Shown here in pieces: positions 24,776-32,670 of a stretch of DNA of 43,559 nt. This DNA comes from Clostridiaceae bacterium. Its GTDB lineage: Bacteria > Bacillota > Clostridia > UBA1212 > DUPL01. The notes below the pieces were generated by a model. It was not told the origin of the DNA. It searched no databases and worked only from the letters and a program-made list of their open reading frames with translations. The stretch covers positions 1 through 43,559 of the forward strand of contig JAAYLF010000063.1 of the NCBI GenBank assembly GCA_012522035.1. Reading direction: 5' to 3'. The translations under genes were made by a program, and so were the position numbers. Positions within the stretch are counted from its first letter, which is position 1. The number at the start of each line of letters is the position of its first letter.

Positions 24776-24809
24776 AAAAAAGCTTGCTTGATACCAAGCA
24801 AACTTTTTT
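24776..24809. terminator. Bidirectional rho-independent terminator between ferredoxin and trmN6
   Basis: AGCTTGCTTG (24781-24790) pairs with CAAGCAAACT (24795-24804) around the loop ATAC. A-run on the left (24776-24781) and T-run on the right (24804-24809) give a U-tract in both directions. On the minus strand it ends the ferredoxin transcript; its U-tract finishes only about 5 bases before the trmN6 RBS. Confidence 0.85.
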
Positions 24810-24836
24810 ATTAGTTATTCCAAAGTCATGTACTTA

Positions 24837-25007
24837 TTATTCCTGTGGCTTTGGAGCATCAGTAGGGCATACAGCCGCGCAGCTGCCACAATCTATGCAT
24901 TGCTCAGCATCTATTACGTAAATATCACCCTCTGAAATACAATCTGTTGGACACTCTGCCACACACGCTCCGCATGCGATGCAGTCATCTGTAATATGAT
25001 ATGCCAT
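24837..25007 (-). CDS. 2[4Fe-4S] ferredoxin
   Basis: 56-residue clostridial-type electron carrier, below the usual length cut-off of gene tracks. Two cluster-binding sets are complete: CIACGACVAECP (C11, C14, C17, C21) and CIDCGSCAAVCP (C39, C42, C45, C49 approximately). ATG at 25007 follows GGGGGTG. It has its own promoter (25041-25068) and terminator (24776-24809), so it is a monocistronic insertion within an otherwise conserved gene block. It probably serves pyruvate:ferredoxin oxidoreductase and hydrogenase-type reactions, but the partner cannot be read from the sequence. Confidence 0.95.
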   Translation of the reverse strand: MAYHITDDCIACGACVAECPTDCISEGDIYVIDAEQCIDCGSCAAVCPTDAPKPQE

Positions 25008-25040
25008 AAATACACCCCCAAATAATTTACGTACTATTTT

Positions 25041-25068
25041 ATTTTACCACCAAATACGTATTAGTCAA
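25041..25068 (-). promoter_or_regulatory. Promoter for the ferredoxin gene
   Basis: Minus strand TTGACT (25063-25068), 16-base spacer, TAAAAT (25041-25046). The -35 overlaps the ricT stop codon. Confidence 0.6.
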
Positions 25069-25936
25069 GCTCTTCTTCTAATTCCTGTAAATCAAGGTTG
25101 AAATCGTCCACATCGCAAACATCAGCATCCCTTATAACCTTGATCTCAGAAACCGAATATGTAGTAAGTTCGGTTTCGTTTTCCTTGTCCAGCCTTACCT
25201 GTACAGTCTCCTTCAGCAGATTGGAAGAAACAACAACTCCATTACCATCAGGAGTCTCCACCACTGCCCCTACTCCGGGCATTACTGACAAGGCTTTTTC
25301 GTAAGCATCCTGTTCATAATTCAAACAGCACATGAGTCTGCCGCAGGTGCCCGATATTTTGTTCGGGCTCAAGGATAGACCCTGCTCCTTTGCCATTCTG
25401 ATGGACACAGGCTGAAACTCATCCAGGCAGGATGCACAGCACAAAACTCTTCCACACACACCAAGACCACCAATGGTCTTTGCCTCGTCTCTTACTCCAA
25501 CCTGTCTGAGCTCAATTCGCGTTTTAAATATTGATGCAAGATCCTTTACAAGCTCTCTGAAATCTATTCTACCATCCGCTGTGAAATAAAAGAGAAGCTT
25601 GTTGTTGTCAAAGGTATACTCACAGTCAATAAGTTTCATTGCAAGCCCATGCTCGCGAATCTTGTCCAGACAAATGCTGTATGCCCTTTTTGCTTTCTCT
25701 ATATTCCTAAGATGTGTTTCATGGTCTTCATCCGTTGCGACCCGCACCACGTCCTTGAGCGGAGGAACAATTTCCTCTTCGTCCACCATTCTGTTTGGTA
25801 TGACCACTTCCCCGTACTCAAGTTCCCTGGAAGTTTCAACAATTACATATGTCCCTCTGTCAAACTTCTGACCTTTGGGATTGAAATAATATATTTTACC
25901 ATTCGGTCTGAATCTTACTCCTACTACTTCAATCAT
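25061..25936 (-). CDS. ricT: PSP1-domain protein RicT (YaaT)
   Basis: 291 residues from ATG 25936, which has AGGAGG 6 bases upstream; the longer frame is rejected because it runs deep into holB. The PSP1 domain is recognised by VGVRFRPNGKIYYFNPKG and by the cysteine-rich centre GVCGRVLCCASCLDEFQPVSIRMAKEQGLSLSPNKISGTCGRLMCCLNYE. In Bacillus, RicT with RicA and RicF binds iron-sulfur clusters and acts in RNase Y-dependent mRNA maturation and in sporulation phosphorelay control. The C-terminal extension is acidic (residues about 270-291). It overlaps the end of holB by 8 bases, the same order as in Bacillus. Confidence 0.93.
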   Translation of the reverse strand: MIEVVGVRFRPNGKIYYFNPKGQKFDRGTYVIVETSRELEYGEVVIPNRMVDEEEIVPPLKDVVRVATDEDHETHLRNIEKAKRAYSICLDKIREHGLAMKLIDCEYTFDNNKLLFYFTADGRIDFRELVKDLASIFKTRIELRQVGVRDEAKTIGGLGVCGRVLCCASCLDEFQPVSIRMAKEQGLSLSPNKISGTCGRLMCCLNYEQDAYEKALSVMPGVGAVVETPDGNGVVVSSNLLKETVQVRLDKENETELTTYSVSEIKVIRDADVCDVDDFNLDLQELEEELD

Positions 25937-26921
25937 TAATGACCTCCTGTAGTTTAACCAGCATAAGTTCGCAAGACAGCTTGAAGTTGACATTCTTTCC
26001 TATGCGTTTCCACGTGGAATCAACAACTTCAATGCACTCCTTGGCTTTATGAAAGCCCAATTTGCGTGCAAGGCTGTAAAGCTCCTTATCGTAACCTGCA
26101 TTTTGTATTTTCACATTCCGTGCATATCTGGACATAATCATTATGTCCCTGTATATAGACATAAAGGTATAAAATACAAAATCCCTCTTATCCTGATACC
26201 CCTCTATTACCTTCATCGCTTTCTTTCTGTCAGCGACACCGCCATTTGTAACCTGAACAACAATATTGATAATATCCTTTCTCACTTCTTCAACATCGGA
26301 ATCAACAAGTGACAAAGCACGGCCAGGAATTCCGTCCGCATATGAATATATCATGTCGCTAGGCTCCACACCTTTTCTCCTAAGTATTTCTCCTATCTCT
26401 TCGTCAGTATTCCTGGAAAAATCCATTCTACTTAATCTGGATTTTACCGTCTCCAGCAAAAGAGACACATTCTGACAAACAAGCACAAGCACTACATATT
26501 CCGGCGGTTCCTCCAATGTTTTCAAAAGAGCATTCTGCGCCTGTACAGTCATTTTCTCCGCATTATTTATCACATAAAAACTCCTCCTCCCATAAAGAGG
26601 AGCTCTGGTCATCGATTCCTGTATTTCTCGTATTGCATCTATTCCAATAGCATTTTTACCCTCAGGCTCGGATATAATCTTGTAGTCAGGATTGGTATCG
26701 CTTCTATGCAGCTTACAGCTTGTGCAAACGCTGCACACTTCGCCTCTTTTTGTCGTATCTCCCATGCACATTACCAGCTGGGCAAACCTTTTGGCAATGC
26801 TTTTACGACCAATCCCTTCAGGACCTACAAACAGATAGGCATGTCCTACTCTGCCCGACTCAACAATGTCGAGCAAGGTTCTTTTCACTTTATCCTGTCC
26901 TGCTATATCTTCAAAAACCAT
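25929..26921 (-). CDS. holB: DNA polymerase III subunit delta'
   Basis: 330-residue AAA+ clamp-loader subunit. FEDIAGQDKVKRTLLDIVESGRVGHAYLFVGPEGIGRKSIAKRFA gives the family start with a P-loop lacking the usual GKT/S lysine position (GPEGIGRKS), as expected for delta'. The zinc module CMGDTTKRGEVCSVCTSC and the SRLS-type segment (LLETVKSRLSRMDF) follow. It lies between darA and ricT, the conserved Bacillus order (yaaQ-yaaR-holB-yaaT); yaaR is absent. The RBS directly upstream is weak. Confidence 0.93.
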   Translation of the reverse strand: MVFEDIAGQDKVKRTLLDIVESGRVGHAYLFVGPEGIGRKSIAKRFAQLVMCMGDTTKRGEVCSVCTSCKLHRSDTNPDYKIISEPEGKNAIGIDAIREIQESMTRAPLYGRRSFYVINNAEKMTVQAQNALLKTLEEPPEYVVLVLVCQNVSLLLETVKSRLSRMDFSRNTDEEIGEILRRKGVEPSDMIYSYADGIPGRALSLVDSDVEEVRKDIINIVVQVTNGGVADRKKAMKVIEGYQDKRDFVFYTFMSIYRDIMIMSRYARNVKIQNAGYDKELYSLARKLGFHKAKECIEVVDSTWKRIGKNVNFKLSCELMLVKLQEVIND

Positions 26922-26946
26922 GATATGTCTTTAAATAATGCCTCCA

Positions 26947-27282
26947 TTAATACTTCTGAAATCTTTCAACATCAAGTACAAATACTGTTGCTCCACCTAC
27001 AGTTACCTCAACCGGGTACGACATGTATACCCCTCCTCCAATGGCGGAACTGTTGGTGACGGAAGAATCTATAATCTGTTTTCGGCTTCTTGATTTTGAC
27101 TCTATTATCTGCAGTACCTGATCCACACGGGTTTCGTCAATACCCACAAGCAGCGTGGTATTGCCTGACTTCAGGAACCCGCCAGATGAACACATTTTGG
27201 TTACCATAAAACCATTTTTATTCAGTTCATCCATAACTCTTGGTGCATCATCATCGTGCACAATCGCCAATACCAGTTTCAT
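26947..27282 (-). CDS. darA: PII-like cyclic-di-AMP receptor
   Basis: 111 residues from the second ATG (27282), which has AGGAGG 8 bases upstream. MKLVLAIVHDDDAPRVMDELNKNGFMVTKMCSSGGFLKSGNTTLLVGID is diagnostic of DarA/PstA (YaaQ), a trimeric PII-fold protein that binds cyclic di-AMP. By family it is a cytoplasmic signal transducer whose partner is not well defined. In Bacillus it follows tmk; here it follows the yaaO-like decarboxylase directly. Confidence 0.93.
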   Translation of the reverse strand: MKLVLAIVHDDDAPRVMDELNKNGFMVTKMCSSGGFLKSGNTTLLVGIDETRVDQVLQIIESKSRSRKQIIDSSVTNSSAIGGGVYMSYPVEVTVGGATVFVLDVERFQKY

Positions 27283-27305
27283 AACCATGCCCTCCTAACA
27301 TTGGA

Positions 27306-28712
27306 TTAGCTATATTTTATCACATTTATCCTTTCAATACAATAACGCCGGCATATATCGGCATGTATATGGGTTATACTGTCTCCAGGATATATAACCG
27401 GTATTCCAGGAGGGTATGGTATTACAAACTGACTGCTTGTCCTGCCTACAGCCTTCCCTACATCAACAGTCTCAAACTCATAATTCGTGTACGTGTCAAA
27501 GTCGGGAAGATTTATTTTTCTAATATCGTCCTTGTACACCTTTATACCCTTCTCTTCAGCCTCCACCTCTGCCAGATCGCCATAGACTGACACAAGATTG
27601 TCAAACAGATGGTCAAGGACTGCCTTGTCATCCGCGCATGTCACTATAAATACAACGCAGTTTTCATTATACATCTCGCAGTAAATTCCCCTGTCGGCAA
27701 GCGTTTTTGCAAGATGAACGCCCTTTCCTTTTACACACAGAACCAGCCTGGTAATGTCCTTTTCAAAGCCGCAGCCATCAAAGATCCTGTATGCCTCATA
27801 TTTGCCAAGACGATAAGCAAAATCCTTGAGAATATCGGAAAGCTTGTCAAGCTTCTCTCTGCCTGTGTTTTTCATATACTCTCTTGTAAAGTCAAGAGTA
27901 GCCAGTATCAAAAAGGAAGGACTGGTTGTTTCAATAACCTTTAATGCCTTGAAAACCTTATCCTTGTATTTGCTGTCTGCAATATGCAAAAAAGCCCCCT
28001 GATTCAATGACTGTAAAGTTTTGTGTGCACTCTGGACACACATGTCGCACCCCAGACTCAATGCACTTTCAGGGACTTTGCTGGAAAAACCAAAATGGCC
28101 GCCGTGGGCTTCATCCACAAGCACCACACCTTTATTCTCATGTACAATTTCAGAGATGGACAAAAGATCTGCACAAACTCCGTAATAGTTGGGTCTTGTC
28201 ATAACAATACCCTTTGAATCAGGAAACATTTCATACGCTTTTCTTACGTCCTGCGGTGTAATTGCCAGCGGGATCAATGTTTCCTCATCCACTTTAACAG
28301 GTAGGACCACCACATTGCAGCCAATTACCATTAAAGCGTTGAATACGGACATATGGCAGTCGGAAGATACAAAAACCGTATCTCCTTTGCTGAAAGAGGA
28401 ATAAATCATGGCATGGACGCCGCAGGTGGAACCGTTCACCAATAAAAAGGAAGACGCAGCACCGTATACGGAAGCTGTAAGTTCCATCGCTTTTAAAATT
28501 GCACCTTTCGGATCGTGCAGACTGTCCACACCTATTGTTTCAGTTAAGTCATGTCTTGCAACTTCCGCAAGCTTGCTGAAAAAAGATGCATATTCCTCCG
28601 TCAGAAAAGAATGCGAACAAGAAAAAAGCATGCCCGCTTTATGACCGGGCATGTGCATTGATATTTTCTCCTTTTTCGCGTGTTGAACAAGCATGTCAAC
28701 TATTGGCATCAT
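27306..28712 (-). CDS. Orn/Lys/Arg decarboxylase-type PLP enzyme (YaaO-like)
   Basis: 468 residues of the fold-I group III decarboxylases without the N-terminal wing domain, as in Bacillus YaaO. HMPGHKAG (20-27), GSTCGVHAMI, the PLP-ring contact VDEAHGGHFGF (D200) and Schiff-base Lys231 in SAHKTL are all present. It probably decarboxylates arginine, lysine or ornithine, feeding polyamine synthesis; the substrate cannot be told by eye. The ATG overlaps the malic enzyme stop by 4 bases. In Bacillus, tmk lies between yaaO and darA; no thymidylate kinase is encoded here. Confidence 0.87.
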   Translation of the reverse strand: MMPIVDMLVQHAKKEKISMHMPGHKAGMLFSCSHSFLTEEYASFFSKLAEVARHDLTETIGVDSLHDPKGAILKAMELTASVYGAASSFLLVNGSTCGVHAMIYSSFSKGDTVFVSSDCHMSVFNALMVIGCNVVVLPVKVDEETLIPLAITPQDVRKAYEMFPDSKGIVMTRPNYYGVCADLLSISEIVHENKGVVLVDEAHGGHFGFSSKVPESALSLGCDMCVQSAHKTLQSLNQGAFLHIADSKYKDKVFKALKVIETTSPSFLILATLDFTREYMKNTGREKLDKLSDILKDFAYRLGKYEAYRIFDGCGFEKDITRLVLCVKGKGVHLAKTLADRGIYCEMYNENCVVFIVTCADDKAVLDHLFDNLVSVYGDLAEVEAEEKGIKVYKDDIRKINLPDFDTYTNYEFETVDVGKAVGRTSSQFVIPYPPGIPVIYPGDSITHIHADICRRYCIERINVIKYS

Positions 28713-29869
28713 ATTCTTGCTACACCTGTATCTCTTGCAGCTTGTGCCACCGCTTCCGCAACAACCTTTGCCACATCCTTGTTGAAAGGATCGGGCATCA
28801 CGTAATCGGGATTAAGCTCATTTTCAGGAATCAAATCCGCCAAAGCCTTTGCTGCTGCAATCTTCATTTCATCATTTATATCGCTTGCCCTTACATCAAG
28901 CGCACCTCTGAAAATGCCTGGGAATGCAAGGACATTGTTAATCTGGTTTGGAAAATCGCTTCTGCCGGTGCCAACCACACGAGCGCCTGCCTTCTTTGCA
29001 TCATCTGGCAAAATCTCAGGAATTGGATTTGCCAAGGCAAAGATTACAGGATCCTGTGCCATGGACTGAACCATCTCAGGAGTAACCATGTTCGGACCAG
29101 ACACCCCGATAAATACATCCGCACCCTTGATTACATCCGCAAGAGTTCCTTTTTTCATTTGTGTATTTGTGATTTCCGCCATAAGGGCCTTTTCACTGTT
29201 CAAGTCTTCCCTGCCCTTGTAGATAGCACCCTTTCTGTCACACAGAACTACATTCTTAAGTCCCATGGACATGAGCAGCTTTGTTATGGCTATTCCTGCA
29301 GCTCCACTGCCATTTACAACCACTTCCATATCCTCCAGCTTCTTGTTGACGATCTTAAGACCATTCAACATGGCAGCAAGAACAACAACAGCTGTTCCAT
29401 GCTGGTCGTCATGGAATATGGGGATGTCACATACTTCCTTCAATCTTCTCTCTATTTCAAAGCATCTTGGTGCAGATATGTCTTCCAGATTCACGCCACC
29501 AAAACTGCCTGCCAAAAGACTGATGGTCTTGACAATTTCATCCACGTCCTTTGAGCGAATACATAGAGGTATTGCATCCACTCCACCAAATTCCTTGAAA
29601 AGAACACATTTTCCTTCCATAACAGGCATTCCTGCTTCGGGACCAATGTCACCAAGACCGAGTACGGCAGTACCGTCCGTTACAACACATACAGTATTCC
29701 ATCTTCTTGTGTAGATATAGGATTTGTCCACATCCTTGCTTATCTCCTTGCAGGGCTCTGCAACCCCTGGTGTGTAGGCTACAGCAAGCTCGGCTCTGTT
29801 GCTTACCTGCGCTCTTACCTTTACCTCGATTTTACCCTGCCATTCCTCATGTTTTTTTAATGCATCCAT
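28709..29869 (-). CDS. NAD(P)-dependent malic enzyme
   Basis: 386-residue short-form malic enzyme that decarboxylates malate to pyruvate and CO2. Segments YTPGVAEPCKEI, VVTDGTAVLGLGDIGPEAGMPVMEGK, the metal-binding stretch PIFHDDQHGTAVV and nucleotide-binding GSGAAGIAI are conserved, with GVSGPNMVT and FALANPIPEI in the C-terminal half. GGAGGG lies 5 bases before the ATG. In thermophilic clostridia this enzyme is part of the malate shunt from phosphoenolpyruvate to pyruvate; that role is general knowledge, not seen here. It overlaps the YaaO-like gene by 4 bases. Confidence 0.95.
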   Translation of the reverse strand: MDALKKHEEWQGKIEVKVRAQVSNRAELAVAYTPGVAEPCKEISKDVDKSYIYTRRWNTVCVVTDGTAVLGLGDIGPEAGMPVMEGKCVLFKEFGGVDAIPLCIRSKDVDEIVKTISLLAGSFGGVNLEDISAPRCFEIERRLKEVCDIPIFHDDQHGTAVVVLAAMLNGLKIVNKKLEDMEVVVNGSGAAGIAITKLLMSMGLKNVVLCDRKGAIYKGREDLNSEKALMAEITNTQMKKGTLADVIKGADVFIGVSGPNMVTPEMVQSMAQDPVIFALANPIPEILPDDAKKAGARVVGTGRSDFPNQINNVLAFPGIFRGALDVRASDINDEMKIAAAKALADLIPENELNPDYVMPDPFNKDVAKVVAEAVAQAARDTGVARI

Positions 29870-29886
29870 AAATACCCTCCGATAAA

Positions 29887-30177
29887 TTATAATCCAAGCT
29901 TTAAAGCCATTATTTCTTTAATTTCCAAATCTATTTCCTTTTCTATTCTCGCTATGTCTTTTGCAATATCTTCAATGGTTTCCTCAACCTTAATCTTTTT
30001 GAAATCTTTTGTATTGGTCCTGGCTTGCTTGCCGGCCTTTGCAAAACTTTCATTTCTCCTAACCCCAGAGGCATTCTTTTTGTTTTCGTTCATGCCCTGC
30101 TCGGTATCCTTATCCATTCTTTTTCCATTATTAGGATTCCTTCGGTTTTTGTTACCCCTGTTAATATTCTCCGACAT
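29887..30177 (-). CDS. Small basic hypothetical protein with helical C-terminus
   Basis: 96 residues, not recognised. The first 60 residues are Asn/Lys/Arg-rich and probably disordered. The last 35 (KVEETIEDIAKDIARIEKEIDLEIKEIMALKLGL) should form one amphipathic helix that may dimerise. The ATG has GGAGG 7 bases upstream and overlaps the previous gene by 17 bases. Malic enzyme follows after 17 bases, so it belongs to the same transcript. The charge and helix could suit a nucleic-acid or ribosome-associated role, which is a guess. Confidence 0.7.
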   Translation of the reverse strand: MSENINRGNKNRRNPNNGKRMDKDTEQGMNENKKNASGVRRNESFAKAGKQARTNTKDFKKIKVEETIEDIAKDIARIEKEIDLEIKEIMALKLGL

Positions 30178-30769
30178 CCATCTGCCTCCATTTCCTTATG
30201 GTAATTATTTCATTGTCTTCCTTGTTGATATATACATTAAATCCAGCACTTTCTTCTTTAATGTATTTTCCCTCGTCCACCAGTATGTCATAATATCTTT
30301 CCAGTGCCAAATCATCAAAAAACGGAAACTCTTCCCTTGCTTTATACACTACCCTGTTCATGTACAAATTCTCAGAACCATCGTACAAAAGAGGTTCGTC
30401 CCGCCTCCTGTCAAAATCCTCAATCTGATGTGGCAGCAAGGTGCATTGTATCAGGCATTCGGGTTTTCTGTAAGTACCTAGCCTGTACTCACGGATGGGA
30501 ACAAGACTTGATTCATAAAGAGCCATATTCTCCTCATCATACAGCGCTCCTTCCGCTATGTAGTAAGTATCCTCCGGCGCTTTGATTTTCACAGCCTTGT
30601 AGGTATCGTCATAAAACTTTGAGCAGTCGGCAGGATGCAGATACGCAAGAAGAAATCTTTTTTGAAATCCGTTTACCGTAATCTCCCTTTCGAAATACTG
30701 GTTCAGTTTTATGCCGCAATCCATTATTTCATCAGCGCTGTCGATTTTTGTAAAATAGAATACCTTCAA
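30161..30769 (-). CDS. Hypothetical cytoplasmic protein
   Basis: 202 residues, not recognised. The start is placed at TTG 30769, because GGGAGGAG lies 8 bases before it; the in-frame ATG at 30787 would put that site inside the coding region. The protein is acidic, without membrane helices. It has a beta-rich first half (KVFYFTKIDSADEIMDCGIKLNQYF) and many aromatic residues, with a notable HPADCSKFYDD near residue 50. It is the first gene after a clear promoter (30805-30833) and leads into the 96-residue gene, malic enzyme and the yaaO-darA-holB-ricT block. Confidence 0.7.
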   Translation of the reverse strand: MKVFYFTKIDSADEIMDCGIKLNQYFEREITVNGFQKRFLLAYLHPADCSKFYDDTYKAVKIKAPEDTYYIAEGALYDEENMALYESSLVPIREYRLGTYRKPECLIQCTLLPHQIEDFDRRRDEPLLYDGSENLYMNRVVYKAREEFPFFDDLALERYYDILVDEGKYIKEESAGFNVYINKEDNEIITIRKWRQMDVGEY

Positions 30770-30804
30770 TGTATGAACTCCTCCCATGCCGATCTCAATT
30801 AGAG

Positions 30805-30833
30805 ATTATAGCAAAAACAAGGAGTTATTGCAA
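30805..30833 (-). promoter_or_regulatory. Sigma-A-type promoter for the malic enzyme/holB block
   Basis: Minus strand TTGCAA (30828-30833), 17-base spacer, TATAAT (30805-30810), about 36 bases before the TTG start at 30769. It separates this block from the Tad-like cluster upstream. Confidence 0.7.
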
Positions 30834-30841
30834 ATAAAACG

Positions 30842-31333
30842 TTAAATATAAAGACTGAAACCCGAAACGCTAAAAAAACTTTCGTGCTCTGATACAAGGA
30901 ATACGTAAATGCCCTCCCCCAGCTCGTTAAAAAAAGAATCCTCCACCCCATTATATGCAAATTCTATCCTCGCTGCCTTATCAATCATCAAATTCAACAC
31001 CCGGTTTACACAAGAAGCCTTTTCCTCATCTTCGATATTAACATTTATCATTTTGCTTTCCGACATGCCAACTACAACATCTTCGTACACAAAAATCATA
31101 ACCTTGAGGTTTTGAGAATTAGGAAAATTCTTAACATTTTCAAAGCATTTTTCCCTATCAATTACCAATTTTCCATCATCCATGGACATGCAGTTTACTA
31201 TCTCTTTACCTAACAGATTCAAATTTCTTTTTTCTTCCCGCTTTAAGAATCCTTCATGCATTGTATCAACGCCCGTTAATACAAGCACCAAAAACATCCA
31301 TATTGCAACAACCCATGCAGCCAGCTGATGCAT
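30842..31333 (-). CDS. Small single-helix membrane protein 5 of the Tad-like cluster
   Basis: 163 residues with one hydrophobic helix at about 5-22 (AAWVVAIWMFLVLVLTG) and a soluble remainder predicted outside the cell. No classical prepilin leader or FTLIE motif. Seen from the operon it is the last of five small proteins of this design, 8 bases after its neighbour, with AGGTGG before the ATG. By position it fits a TadE/TadF-like minor pilin or a pseudopilin. Sequence alone does not prove this. Confidence 0.65.
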   Translation of the reverse strand: MHQLAAWVVAIWMFLVLVLTGVDTMHEGFLKREEKRNLNLLGKEIVNCMSMDDGKLVIDREKCFENVKNFPNSQNLKVMIFVYEDVVVGMSESKMINVNIEDEEKASCVNRVLNLMIDKAARIEFAYNGVEDSFFNELGEGIYVFLVSEHESFFSVSGFSLYI

Positions 31334-31341
31334 ACAACCAC

Positions 31342-31752
31342 CTACACAATAATCGAAACCTTCACACCTGCAGTCCTTAATACCACGCCGGTGATCTTTT
31401 CAAAAATGGAAGGCTCCAGGCTGTACGCCACAATCGTAAGCCTGTCGCCTGTTGCAAGCTCCCTGTTCAATATGTCTTCGAGTTTGTAATATGTATCTGT
31501 CCGACCGGCCATGACGTTGACTTCCAGCTTCAGTTCAACACAAAAATCTCCCATTTTCGACAGCTCTTCGTTCAGATACGTCCAAACCTCGTCCGACATT
31601 ACACCTTTGGTGCTGACTGTTTCAGCCACGTCAAACAAAAGGTCGTTGGTCCTTTCATTGACACCCGCATATATGCAAAATGATACGCCCGACAATATCA
31701 AATACACAAATACGAATATCGATAGAAAGTTTGCAATAACCTTGCCGGCCAT
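31342..31752 (-). CDS. Small single-helix membrane protein 4 of the Tad-like cluster
   Basis: 136 residues. One N-terminal helix (KVIANFLSIFVFVYLILSGVSFCIYAG, about 4-30) precedes an extracellular domain of about 100 residues (DRLTIVAYSLEPSIFEKITGVVL near the end). Start has GGGAGG 7 bases upstream. Its layout (helix, charged middle, beta-rich C-terminus) resembles TadE/TadF-type pseudopilins and the neighbouring small genes, with no detectable identity outside the helix. It is separated from the next gene by 25 bases. Confidence 0.65.
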   Translation of the reverse strand: MAGKVIANFLSIFVFVYLILSGVSFCIYAGVNERTNDLLFDVAETVSTKGVMSDEVWTYLNEELSKMGDFCVELKLEVNVMAGRTDTYYKLEDILNRELATGDRLTIVAYSLEPSIFEKITGVVLRTAGVKVSIIV

Positions 31753-31777
31753 CCAGACACCTCCCTAAGACAGTTTC

Positions 31778-32140
31778 CTACGCTATTGCCTGTGATTCAA
31801 TCACAAACAATATTTCTTTCAATGAACCATCTTCCTTGTAGGTCTTGGTCATCCTGTACAGAGCGGTATCACTGACCTTTTCAATGTCAGCCATGGTTGC
31901 TTCCTGCTCTCTGTCGTCAATATATACCTTTATTCCAAGCAATGCCGCATTTTGAATATAATACTTTACCGTATTCTTTGACACCAGAGAACTGTCATTA
32001 ATCATCATGTTTAACCTTGTCTGATCCGCGCTGACAATGTCTGCGGTATCTCTAAAACCGCTCATCTGTCCAATAACAGCGTAACTTATCAAACCTAGAG
32101 TAAGAACAATAATAACTATGGAAGCAATAGCTTTCTCCAT
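31778..32140 (-). CDS. Small single-helix membrane protein 3 (pilin-like paralog)
   Basis: 120 residues from ATG 32140 (GGGG 7 bases upstream; the longer frame lies inside the previous gene). The start MEKAIASIVIIVLTLGLISYAV matches MEKVIALCVILVITVGLIGYAL of the gene just upstream, and the following ADQTRLNMMINDSSLVSKNTVKYYI matches SDASALNMRVKDGSIIGKEEVLRYF, so the two are paralogs. A single membrane helix then an extracellular domain suggests pilin-like subunits. The 3' end of its neighbour overlaps it. Possible major or minor fibre subunit; cleavage by a peptidase is unclear because almost no leader precedes the helix. Confidence 0.7.
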   Translation of the reverse strand: MEKAIASIVIIVLTLGLISYAVIGQMSGFRDTADIVSADQTRLNMMINDSSLVSKNTVKYYIQNAALLGIKVYIDDREQEATMADIEKVSDTALYRMTKTYKEDGSLKEILFVIESQAIA

Positions 32141-32153
32141 CAATAATCCCCTT

Positions 32154-32564
32154 TCATTTTGATAGATCAATCATGGTTACCTCGACACGCACCACTTTCC
32201 CGTCGTGTCCGGTTTGCTTGTTCAACTTGAACATTGCTCTTGAGGACAGCGACTCAATATCTTTTGCTATCAAGCGCTTTGCCTCTTTGTTTATCGCCGA
32301 ATCCTTGTTGGGTAATGCGAAATAATTTGCCATGTTTGATGCGTATACAAACTCATACCCCAGTTTGTCCATGTTGTTGAAGTATCGTAGAACTTCTTCT
32401 TTTCCGATTATGCTTCCATCCTTTACTCTCATGTTTAGTGCGGATGCGTCACTGCCAATGTTGTCTGAAATGTCCTTGTACTGACTGTCAACCTGGAACA
32501 AGGCATATCCAATCAGGCCAACAGTAATTACCAGAATAACACATAATGCAATTACCTTTTCCAA
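32154..32564 (-). CDS. Small single-helix membrane protein 2 (pilin-like paralog)
   Basis: 136 residues, paralog of the next gene over the first 60 residues. The start is TTG at 32564, with GGAGGG 9 bases upstream. The membrane helix is at 3-22 and the rest is polar (LPNKDSAINKEAKRLIAKDIESLSSRAMFKL). This gene is the first after the intercistronic hairpin at 32608-32653, so the paralog pair may be expressed at a different level from the machinery genes. No G-x-x-x-x-E Flp signature was found. Confidence 0.7.
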   Translation of the reverse strand: MEKVIALCVILVITVGLIGYALFQVDSQYKDISDNIGSDASALNMRVKDGSIIGKEEVLRYFNNMDKLGYEFVYASNMANYFALPNKDSAINKEAKRLIAKDIESLSSRAMFKLNKQTGHDGKVVRVEVTMIDLSK

Positions 32565-32607
32565 CTAGTACATCCCTCCATAATGTTTTTATCAGGTTTG
32601 GAACATA

Positions 32608-32653
32608 CTTGCCAAGGTCAAAGCTCCCCCCAATAGCTTTGCCTTATGGCAAG
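32608..32653 (-). promoter_or_regulatory. Long intercistronic hairpin with G-rich loop
   Basis: On the minus strand CTTGCCA (32647-32653) pairs perfectly with TGGCAAG (32608-32614), AGG with CCT, and AAAGCT (32635-32640) with AGCTTT (32620-32625). Sixteen pairs enclose the loop ATTGGGGGG. No U-tract follows, so it is not an intrinsic terminator. It starts 18 bases after the stop of the first small membrane gene and about 45 bases before the next start. Likely roles are mRNA processing or 3'-end protection that sets different levels for the small proteins. Confidence 0.7.
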
Positions 32654-32670
32654 CATCTCCATAAACCTTT

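Noticed and set aside
28586..29554. 322-residue open frame on the plus strand
   Set aside because: Antisense to malic enzyme and the start of the YaaO-like gene. Cys/His-rich shadow translation with no family motif.
32565..32670. Possible cyclic-di-GMP riboswitch upstream of the pilin-like genes
   Set aside because: A GGCAAAGC stretch recalled the class I motif, but the region folds as one simple hairpin and lacks the second helix and the tetraloop/receptor pattern.
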